This document shows, in pieces, positions 1 through 4,820 of a stretch of 9,020 nucleotides of DNA. A model generated the notes under the pieces. That model was not told the DNA's origin. It saw only the letters and a program-made list of their open reading frames with translations, and ran no database searches. The stretch's first letter is position 1, and each line of letters begins with the position of its first letter. A program made the position numbers and the translations under genes. Source of the stretch: Pseudomonadota bacterium (GTDB lineage: Bacteria > Desulfobacterota > Desulfovibrionia > Desulfovibrionales > Desulfovibrionaceae); contig JAEWPX010000072.1 of the NCBI GenBank assembly GCA_023399375.1, positions 1 through 9,020 of the forward strand. The letters run 5' to 3'.

Positions 1-2
1 GC

Positions 3-146
3 GCGGGACTTGTCGCCTGCTTCATCGTCTACGCCATGGACTTCTTCCGGGGCGACACCGCCTCCGCCCCGCTTTGGGCCGAGGATCTCCAGCGGGCGCT
101 GGACGCCGAGGCCGACGAACTGGCCGGCGAATCCCCGCCGTCCTGA
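3..146 (+). CDS. C-terminal tail of a probable membrane protein (5' truncated)
   Basis: This frame is open from the left edge of the window and stops at TGA 144-146, giving the last 47 residues of a protein that starts outside. The tail opens with a short hydrophobic stretch (AGLVACFIVYAMDFF), which looks like the end of a transmembrane helix. It is followed by a charged, soluble acidic end (about 30 residues rich in D, E and A, ending SPPS). A membrane protein, perhaps a transporter feeding the downstream catabolic genes, would fit, but I do not recognise the family. Codon use and GC match the neighbours. The next gene starts 93 bp further on, after a strong hairpin, so co-transcription is possible but not shown. 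Confidence 0.45.
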   Translation, partial: AGLVACFIVYAMDFFRGDTASAPLWAEDLQRALDAEADELAGESPPS

Positions 147-177
147 GCGCATTCCCCCCAACCCTTCGCCACACAGC

Positions 178-204
178 GCGGGAGCCGGCCGGGCCGGCTC
201 CCGC
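178..204 (+). terminator. strong GC-rich hairpin, possible terminator of the upstream gene
   Basis: Two perfectly complementary 13-base arms (GCGGGAGCCGGCC at 178-190 and GGCCGGCTCCCGC at 192-204) flank one central base, so a very stable hairpin forms once a few inner bases are left as loop. It lies 31 bp after the upstream stop codon and 20 bp before the ribosome binding site of the alcohol dehydrogenase. No U-tract follows, so it is not a classical intrinsic terminator. It could equally be an RNA-stabilising or processing structure between two cistrons. Confidence 0.35.
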
Positions 205-239
205 ACCAAAAGCACACACCCCGCAAGGAGGTCGTTATC

Positions 240-1394
240 ATGAAAATGGAAATCTTCTCCACCACGCCCCGCATCGTCATGGGCAGCGGCTGCGTCGCGC
301 GCCTGCCCGAGGAAGTGAAGCGCCTGGGCGGCGCATCCGTGCTCCTCGTCACGGACCCGGGCGTGGTCAAGGCCGGCATCGCCGCACGCCTCACGGCGCT
401 GCTTAACGACGCGGGCCTCGGCGTCGCGGTCTTCGACAAGGTCGAGGCCGACCCGCGTTACGAGATCGTGGAGGACGCCCTGGCGGCGCTTCAAGCCAGC
501 GGCGCGGACCTGGTCGTCGGCCTCGGCGGCGGCTCGTCCCTGGACATGGCCAAGATCACGGCCGTGATGGCGCAAAACGACGGCCCGGTCGGCAAGTACT
601 TCGGCATCGACCTCGTGCCGCGCCCGGGCCTGCCGACCATCCTCATCCCCACCACCGCAGGCACGGGCAGCGAGGTCACGCCCATCGTCATCCTGTCCGA
701 CCACGGCGAGAAGCTCAAAAAGGGCGTGGTCAGCCCCCACCTCTTCCCGGCCTGCGCCCTGCTCGACGCCGAGCTGACCCTCGGCCTGCCCCCGGCCGTG
801 ACCGCGGCCACGGGCATGGACGCGCTGATCCACGCCGTGGAGGCCTACACCTCCATCAACGCCACGCCGACCACGGACATGCTGGCCAAGGAAGCCATCA
901 AGCTCATTTTCCACAACATCCGCACCGCGTACGCCAACGGCGCGAACCTTGCCGCGCGCGAGAACATGCTGCGCGGGGCCATGCTCGCGGGCATGGCCTT
1001 CGCCAACGCCGGGGTCACGGCCGTGCACGCCTTCGCCTATCCCATCGGCGCGGAATTCCACATCCCGCACGGCATCGCCAACACCATCATGCTCGTGCCG
1101 GTGATGCGCTTCAACCAGACGGGCAACCTGAGGCGCTTCGCCAAACTGGCGCATTTCTTCGGCGTGCCTACGGACGGGCTCACCGACCGCCAGGCCGCGA
1201 CGGCGGCCGTTGCGGCCCTGACGGAACTGGCCGAGGACCTGCGCGTACCGCAGCACCTGGCTGCGTACGGCGTCAAGGAGGAGCACGTGCCCGCACTCTC
1301 CGACGCCGTGCTCCTGGTCACGCGCCTGCTCGCCAACAACCCGCGCAAGCTCACGCGCGACGACGCCGAGGCCATCTACCGCCAGGCGCTCTAG
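240..1394 (+). CDS. iron-containing alcohol dehydrogenase (group III), candidate 4-hydroxybutyrate dehydrogenase
   Basis: A 384-residue NAD(P)-dependent, metal-dependent alcohol dehydrogenase, the usual length for the Fe-ADH family (about 380-390). The nucleotide-binding signature GGGSSLDMAK is at 96-105, followed by PTTAGTGSEVTP at 137-148. The four metal ligands expected for the fold are present: D194 and H198 in GMDALIHAVEAY, H263 in AVHAFAYPIG, and H277 in FHIPHG. The C-terminus (NNPRKLTRDDAEAIY) is typical. The start is ATG 240, with AAGGAGG at 225-231 and an 8-base spacer. No signal peptide is seen, so it is cytosolic. The substrate cannot be read from sequence. Context with a lactonase and an SSADH suggests oxidation of 4-hydroxybutyrate to succinic semialdehyde, the BlcB/AttL role. 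Ethanol, propanediol or another short-chain alcohol is the alternative. The family call is very secure and the substrate is an inference. Confidence 0.93.
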   Translation: MKMEIFSTTPRIVMGSGCVARLPEEVKRLGGASVLLVTDPGVVKAGIAARLTALLNDAGLGVAVFDKVEADPRYEIVEDALAALQASGADLVVGLGGGSSLDMAKITAVMAQNDGPVGKYFGIDLVPRPGLPTILIPTTAGTGSEVTPIVILSDHGEKLKKGVVSPHLFPACALLDAELTLGLPPAVTAATGMDALIHAVEAYTSINATPTTDMLAKEAIKLIFHNIRTAYANGANLAARENMLRGAMLAGMAFANAGVTAVHAFAYPIGAEFHIPHGIANTIMLVPVMRFNQTGNLRRFAKLAHFFGVPTDGLTDRQAATAAVAALTELAEDLRVPQHLAAYGVKEEHVPALSDAVLLVTRLLANNPRKLTRDDAEAIYRQAL

Positions 1395-1438
1395 CCGTGT
1401 CCCCGAAGCACCGTGGATATGCCTTCAAGGCAATGTCG

Positions 1439-1467
1439 TTGACTAGTTGTTTTTTATAAAAAATACT
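1439..1467 (+). promoter_or_regulatory. putative sigma70-type promoter of the lactonase gene
   Basis: TTGACT (1439-1444, 5/6 to the -35 consensus) is followed after 17 bases by AATACT (1462-1467, 4/6 to the -10 consensus). The predicted transcript would start near 1474, just before the GGGAGG ribosome binding site at 1480-1485. The -10 lies inside the palindrome at 1458-1479, so a protein bound there would block transcription. This was read by eye only. Confidence 0.45.
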
Positions 1468-1479
1468 GACGTATTTTTT
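1458..1479. promoter_or_regulatory. 22-bp palindromic operator upstream of the lactonase gene (site 1)
   Basis: Nine-base arms AAAAAATAC (1458-1466) and GTATTTTTT (1471-1479) are perfect reverse complements around a TGAC centre. The site overlaps the likely -10 and ends one base before the ribosome binding site region. The same 22 bases occur again at 2284-2305 in the opposite orientation, including the centre (read there as GTCA). Dyad symmetry, promoter overlap and duplication before two functionally linked genes all point to an operator for a dimeric repressor. The regulator is not in the window and I do not assign its family. Confidence 0.7.
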
Positions 1480-1490
1480 GGGAGGTCCCC

Positions 1491-2270
1491 ATGAAAATGT
1501 ACATGTTCGAAGCGGGAATCCTCAAAAGCCAACAGCACTTCTTCACGCTCAACAAGGGCGTGGGCGCGCCCTTCGACGTGCCCGTGCCCTTCGCGCTCAT
1601 CGACCACCCCAAGGGCAAGGTGCTCTTCGACACCGGCAACGCCTACGAGACCGTGCACGACAAGGAAAAGCACTGGGGCGCGATCCTCGCCGCCTACGAT
1701 CCGGTCATGCGCGAGGACCAGTGGTGCGTCAACGCGATCAAGAAGATCGGCGTGGCGCCGGAGGACATCCGCTACGTCGTCCTCTCCCACCTGCACCTCG
1801 ACCATGCCGGCGGCGTGGGCCATTTCCCCAACGCACAGTACGTGGTCCAGCGCGACGAACTGCACTTCGCCTACGTGCCCGACCCCTACATGAAGCTCGC
1901 CTACATCCGGAAGGACTTCGACAAGGACGTGCCCTGGCTCATCCTCGAAGGTTGGCGCGACGACGGCTTCGACCTCTACGGCGACGGCGCGATCACCATA
2001 CGCTTCACCCCCGGACACACCCCCGGCCACCAGTCGGCGCTGGTCCATCTCCAAAACAGCGGCCCCACGTTCCTGGCCGCCGATTCCTGCTACACCAGCG
2101 ACAACCTGGAAAACGGCACCCTGCCCGGGCTCATGTGGAACGCCGGCGACACCGTGCGCAGCGTCAACCGCATGCGCCACCTTCAGGATGCCCACGGCGT
2201 GACCGTCATGACCGGCCATGATCCCGAAGCCTGGAAATCCGTCAAGCAGGCGCCCGCGTTCTACGATTAG
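1491..2270 (+). CDS. metallo-beta-lactamase-fold lactonase (AiiA/AttM-type N-acyl homoserine lactone or gamma-butyrolactone hydrolase)
   Basis: A 259-residue dizinc hydrolase that opens lactone rings. The motif HLHLDH at 100-105 supplies H100, H102, D104 and H105. H176 (TPGHTPGH), D198 (AADSCY) and H243 (TGHD) complete the set of metal ligands. Y201, three residues after D198, matches the catalytic tyrosine Y194 of Bacillus AiiA. The blocks SHLHLDHAGG, VQRDE, TPGHTPGHQS and the YT..N.EN region closely resemble AiiA, and the length is similar (AiiA 250). The start is ATG 1491 with GGGAGG at 1480-1485. No signal peptide is seen, so it is cytosolic. The gene stands alone between two copies of one palindromic site. 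Next to an Fe-ADH and an SSADH, a BlcC/AttM role (gamma-butyrolactone to 4-hydroxybutyrate) is likeliest. Quenching of acyl-homoserine lactone signals is the alternative, and BlcC-type enzymes can do both. Confidence 0.9.
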   Translation: MKMYMFEAGILKSQQHFFTLNKGVGAPFDVPVPFALIDHPKGKVLFDTGNAYETVHDKEKHWGAILAAYDPVMREDQWCVNAIKKIGVAPEDIRYVVLSHLHLDHAGGVGHFPNAQYVVQRDELHFAYVPDPYMKLAYIRKDFDKDVPWLILEGWRDDGFDLYGDGAITIRFTPGHTPGHQSALVHLQNSGPTFLAADSCYTSDNLENGTLPGLMWNAGDTVRSVNRMRHLQDAHGVTVMTGHDPEAWKSVKQAPAFYD

Positions 2271-2279
2271 TGCTGCACC

Positions 2280-2309
2280 CCTAAAAAAATACGTCAGTAT
2301 TTTTTTAGG
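2280..2309. promoter_or_regulatory. 30-bp perfect palindromic operator upstream of gabD (site 2)
   Basis: Thirteen-base arms CCTAAAAAAATAC (2280-2292) and GTATTTTTTTAGG (2297-2309) are perfectly complementary around GTCA. The inner 22 bases (2284-2305) are the exact reverse complement of the site at 1458-1479, and no mismatch is seen. It begins 10 bp after the lactonase stop codon and lies where the -35 of a gabD promoter would be. It could also fold in RNA, but the T-run is inside the stem and not after it, so a terminator role is secondary at best. Confidence 0.68.
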
Positions 2310-2332
2310 AAAAATAATTATTCAAATATATT
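2304..2332 (+). promoter_or_regulatory. possible gabD promoter
   Basis: TATATT at 2327-2332 matches 5/6 of the -10 consensus in an AT-rich stretch that contrasts with the surrounding GC-rich DNA. The hexamer 17 bases upstream (TTTAGG at 2304-2309) is a weak -35 and overlaps the end of the palindrome. The arrangement suits a promoter controlled by the operator. It would give a leader of roughly 100 bases before the gabD start. Confidence 0.35.
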
Positions 2333-2333
2333 A

Positions 2334-2363
2334 CCCTCGAAAAAGCAGGCCTTTTTTCGAGGG
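2334..2363 (+). other. 11-bp stem-loop in the gabD leader
   Basis: CCCTCGAAAAA (2334-2344) and TTTTTCGAGGG (2353-2363) pair perfectly around an 8-base loop. It lies just after the candidate -10 and 75 bp before the gabD start codon, so it would sit at or near the 5' end of the transcript. No U-tract follows on either strand. It could be a 5' stabilising hairpin, a second protein-binding palindrome or a remnant terminator. I cannot choose between these. Confidence 0.45.
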
Positions 2364-2438
2364 CGCGACAAGAGCCGCACCGGGGCGGACGTGTCCGCGC
2401 GCCCGCCCCGTCCAACCTCCAGCAACAAAGAGGCCCCC

Positions 2439-3893
2439 ATGCCCAAACCCCAGGAAAGCCCCCTTTTCCGCGAAGCCTGTCTCGTTGACGGCAAGTGGAT
2501 CCAGGCCGCCGACGGCCGCGTCAGCGTCGTGACCGATCCCGCCGACGGCGAGCGCGTCGGCCAGGTGCCGGACCTCGGCCAGGCCGAAATCGAGGCCGCC
2601 ATCGCCGCCACCGACGCCGCCTGGCGGCCCTGGGCGGCCAAGGCCGCGCCCGAACGCGCCGCCGTGCTCGAACGCTGGCACGCACTCGTCGTGGCAAACA
2701 CCGCCGAGATCGCGGCCATCCTCACCGCCGAGCAGGGGAAGCCCTTGGCCGAAGCCAAGGGTGAAATCGCCTACGCCGCGTCGTTTCTCAAATGGTTCGC
2801 CGAGGAGGCCCGGCGCGTTTACGGCGACGTCATCCCCGCGCCCACGGCCGACAAGCGCCTGCTCGTACTCAAACAACCGGTCGGCGTGTGCGCGGCGATC
2901 ACGCCCTGGAACTTCCCTGCGGCGATGATCACGCGCAAGGCCGCCCCGGCGCTCGCCGCCGGCTGCGCCATGATCGTGCGCCCGGCGGCCAAGACGCCGT
3001 TTACCGCCCTGGCCCTGGCCGAGCTCGCCGTCCAGGCCGGCGTCCCGGCCGGCGTGCTCCAGGTGGTCACGGGCAGCTCCAGCCGCATCGGTGCGCTGCT
3101 GACCGCGAGCCCCGTCGTGCGCAAGCTCTCCTTCACCGGCTCCACGGAAGTGGGGCGCGCGCTCATGGCGCAGTGCGCCCCAACGGTCAAGCGTATCTCG
3201 CTCGAACTCGGCGGCAACGCGCCATTTATTGTCTTTAACGACGCCAACCTCGACGCCGCCGTGGCCGGGGCCATCGCCTCGAAATACCGCAACGCCGGCC
3301 AGACGTGCGTGTGCGCCAACCGGTTCTACGTGCAGTCCGGCATCCACGACGCCTTCGCGGCCAGACTCGCGGAGGCCGTCGCCGCCATGCCCGTCGGGCG
3401 CGGCACCGAACCGGGCGTGCTCATCGGGCCGCTGATCGACGCCCGGGCCGTGGAAAAGGTGCAGAGCCACATCGCCGACGCCCTTGAAAAAGGCGCGAAC
3501 GTGGTGCTCGGCGGCAAGCCTCATGCCCTGGGCGGCACGTTCTTCGAACCGACCATCCTTTCGGGCGTCACGCAGGCCATGCGCGTGGCCCGGGAGGAGA
3601 CCTTCGGCCCCCTGGCCCCGATCTTCCGCTTCGACACGGAAGAGGAGGTCGTGGCGGCGGCCAACGACACCGAATACGGCCTCGCCGCCTACTTCTACAC
3701 CGAAAACGCCGGCCGGGCCTGGCGTGTGGCCGAAGCCCTGGAATACGGGCTCGTCGGACACAACACGGGCCTCGTCTCCAACGAGGTCGCACCCTTTGGC
3801 GGGTTCAAGCAGTCGGGCATCGGCCGCGAGGGCTCGAAATACGGCATGGACGAGTACCTGGAGATCAAATACGTCTGCACCTGCATCGCGTAA
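2439..3893 (+). CDS. gabD: succinate-semialdehyde dehydrogenase (NAD(P)+), GabD type
   Basis: This enzyme oxidises succinic semialdehyde to succinate. The 484 residues align in memory almost end to end with E. coli GabD (482): LFREACLVDGKW near 9-20, EQGKPLAEAKGEIAYAASF at 98-116, ITPWNFPAAMITRKAAPALA at 154-173, SFTGSTEVGR at 231-240, LELGGNAPFIVF at 255-266, and APFGGFKQSGIGREGSKYG at 451-469. The catalytic cysteine is C290 and the general base is E256. C292 gives the TCVC pair linked to redox control in human SSADH. The residue normally Lys in the KPAxxTP cofactor motif is Arg here (R181). The start is ATG 2439, which has AAAGAGG at 2427-2433 and gives the family length; an upstream in-frame start at 2391 would add 16 unconserved residues. 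It is preceded by palindromic site 2 and followed by a terminator-like structure. It fits the last step of a gamma-butyrolactone/GHB route, or GABA degradation. Confidence 0.94.
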   Translation: MPKPQESPLFREACLVDGKWIQAADGRVSVVTDPADGERVGQVPDLGQAEIEAAIAATDAAWRPWAAKAAPERAAVLERWHALVVANTAEIAAILTAEQGKPLAEAKGEIAYAASFLKWFAEEARRVYGDVIPAPTADKRLLVLKQPVGVCAAITPWNFPAAMITRKAAPALAAGCAMIVRPAAKTPFTALALAELAVQAGVPAGVLQVVTGSSSRIGALLTASPVVRKLSFTGSTEVGRALMAQCAPTVKRISLELGGNAPFIVFNDANLDAAVAGAIASKYRNAGQTCVCANRFYVQSGIHDAFAARLAEAVAAMPVGRGTEPGVLIGPLIDARAVEKVQSHIADALEKGANVVLGGKPHALGGTFFEPTILSGVTQAMRVAREETFGPLAPIFRFDTEEEVVAAANDTEYGLAAYFYTENAGRAWRVAEALEYGLVGHNTGLVSNEVAPFGGFKQSGIGREGSKYGMDEYLEIKYVCTCIA

Positions 3894-3951
3894 GGTCCCG
3901 TCGCCCCCGCGAGGGACCGCCGCGCCGTGTTTCCCAGGAAATACGGCGCGG
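3894..3951 (+). terminator. tandem hairpins after gabD, probable terminator
   Basis: Immediately after the gabD stop codon, GGTCCC (3894-3899) pairs with GGGACC (3913-3918). Directly following, the arms at 3920-3932 and 3939-3951 form a 13-bp stem with one G-U pair around a CCCAGG loop. Only two T residues follow, so termination efficiency is uncertain. Together with the 72-bp gap and the new strong ribosome binding site downstream, this marks a likely transcript boundary or attenuation point before the Rid-family gene. Confidence 0.5.
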
Positions 3952-4023
3952 TTGCACCCGTAGCGCTTCCCGGCTATCGTCCGGGCCAGCGGCGTTTCGC
4001 CGCGTCCACCAGAAGGAGCAGTC

Positions 4024-4404
4024 ATGACCCAGCGCCGCAACATTTCCTCCGGTTCCAAATGGGAACCCCTGCTCGGCTACAGCCGGGCCGTGGTCGCCGG
4101 CAACACCGTCTACGTTTCCGGGACGGTGGGCGCGGCTGCCGACGGCTCCGTGCCCGAAGGCGCGTACGCCCAATCCAAGCGCGCCCTGGAAATCATCCGC
4201 GACGCCCTGGCGCAGGCCGGCGCGGACCTGACGCACGTCGTGCGCACGCGGCTTTTCCTTACCGACATGGCCGACTTCGACGCCGTGGCCAAGGCCCATG
4301 GCGAAGCCTTCGGCGAAATCCGGCCGGCCACGACCATCGTCAAGGTCGCGGGGCTCGTCGATGCCGCCTTCGTGGTGGAAATCGAAGCCGTCGCCGTGAT
4401 CTGA
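4024..4404 (+). CDS. RidA/YjgF/YER057c/UK114-family protein, divergent subfamily
   Basis: A 126-residue protein of the trimeric chorismate-mutase-like Rid fold, close to the 128 residues of E. coli RidA. Family features are GYSRAVVAGNTVYVSGT at 18-34, the helix with YAQSKRALEIIRDALAQAG at 48-66, VVRTRLFLTDM at 72-82, and VEIEAVAV at 118-125. RidA proper deaminates the reactive enamine/imine released by PLP enzymes and needs an arginine in the PARS motif (R105). Here the motif reads RPATT, with T103 at that position, so classic imine deaminase activity is doubtful. This is expected of Rid subfamilies that lack the arginine. ATG 4024 follows AGAAGGAG at 4011-4018. A hairpin lies on each side, so it may be monocistronic. 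Its link to the lactone/SSADH genes is by position only. Confidence 0.88.
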   Translation: MTQRRNISSGSKWEPLLGYSRAVVAGNTVYVSGTVGAAADGSVPEGAYAQSKRALEIIRDALAQAGADLTHVVRTRLFLTDMADFDAVAKAHGEAFGEIRPATTIVKVAGLVDAAFVVEIEAVAVI

Positions 4405-4408
4405 ATCC

Positions 4409-4436
4409 CCTTTCCGGTCGGCCCCGACCGGGAAGG
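4409..4436 (+). terminator. stem-loop after the Rid-family gene, probable terminator
   Basis: A 13-base arm ending CCGGTCGG (4409-4421) faces CCGACCGG plus flank (4424-4436). One position would be a G-U pair and the centre is CC. It starts 5 bp after the stop codon. The nearest T-run (4464-4469) is about 28 bases further on, so it is not a textbook intrinsic terminator, though its position suits one. Confidence 0.45.
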
Positions 4437-4478
4437 ATGTTGCGATTTCGCTTGCGGGGCGCTCTTTTTGCGGTTAAC

Positions 4479-4496
4479 TTGTGAAAAAAGGGACAA
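4479..4496. promoter_or_regulatory. possible Rex- or CRP/HcpR-like site upstream of the hydrogenase-like operon
   Basis: TTGTGAAAAAAGGGACAA has a perfect left half-site TTGTGA. Its right half GGACAA matches 4/6 of TCACAA, the form used by CRP/FNR-type regulators such as HcpR, and it partly fits Rex (TTGTGAA-N4-TTCACAA). It lies 18 bp before the start codon of the [2Fe-2S] protein, where the start of transcription would be. A redox regulator would suit the downstream genes, but the right half is weak and A-rich DNA gives chance matches. Confidence 0.25.
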
Positions 4497-4514
4497 AACA
4501 AGGCCCACAACCGC

Positions 4515-4757
4515 ATGAAGCATGAAATCGTCATTTGCATGGGCAGTTCGTGTTTCGCCCGGGGCAACAAGAAACACCTGCTCATGATCGAGCAATATCT
4601 GGCCGAGCACGGCCTGTCCGACAGCGTCGTGCTCACGGGCAGCCGTTGCGAGGACCAGTGCCGCACGGGGCCGAACATCCGCATCGACGGCCAGCTCTAC
4701 GGCGAAATCGACGGCGAGCGCCTGATGGAACTCTTAAGCCGCCACCTTTCCCAATAA
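4515..4757 (+). CDS. thioredoxin-like [2Fe-2S] ferredoxin (NuoE/HndA C-terminal domain type)
   Basis: An 80-residue electron carrier made of a single thioredoxin-like [2Fe-2S] domain. The four cluster cysteines are C8 and C13 (CMGSSC, C-X4-C) and C45 and C49 (CEDQC, C-X3-C), with 31 residues between the pairs. This is the pattern of the 24-kDa complex I subunit NuoE and hydrogenase subunit HndA. The N-terminal helical part of NuoE is absent. The start is ATG 4515. Its ribosome binding site is weak (AAGG at 4500-4503, 11 bases away), which suggests modest expression. It precedes the [FeFe]-hydrogenase-like sensor by 63 bp and probably shares its transcript. By analogy with other hydrogenase loci, it may pass electrons to or from the sensor's ferredoxin domain. 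A stand-alone redox-sensing role is possible. Confidence 0.88.
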   Translation: MKHEIVICMGSSCFARGNKKHLLMIEQYLAEHGLSDSVVLTGSRCEDQCRTGPNIRIDGQLYGEIDGERLMELLSRHLSQ

Positions 4758-4820
4758 TCCCGAACACGGCGCTCTCCCCCTCCGTGTCTTCCCTTGCCTA
4801 ACGCCCCCAGGAAGCAGACA

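Noticed and set aside
1420..1432. TGCCTT-C-AAGGCA inverted repeat after the alcohol dehydrogenase gene
   Set aside because: A 6-base arm with a single central base cannot form a useful hairpin and no T-tract follows. It is probably chance.
2280..2309. Palindrome after the lactonase gene as a simple terminator
   Set aside because: The stem is AT-rich with the T-run inside the stem, and its core is an exact inverted copy of the site before the lactonase gene, so an operator is the better reading.
2331..4058. Long minus-strand open frame opposite gabD
   Set aside because: It mirrors GC-rich codon structure of gabD, its translation is rich in R, G, H and A with no family motif, and the plus strand has full-length GabD.
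4764..4787. ACACGG/CCGTGT hairpin between the [2Fe-2S] and hydrogenase-like genes
   Set aside because: Only a 6-bp stem with a 12-base loop and no T-run. Too weak to call a terminator or processing site.
4794..4820. TTG start for the hydrogenase-like protein
   Set aside because: No ribosome binding site precedes it and the added residues are not family-like. The ATGs at 4821 or 4863 have recognisable sites.
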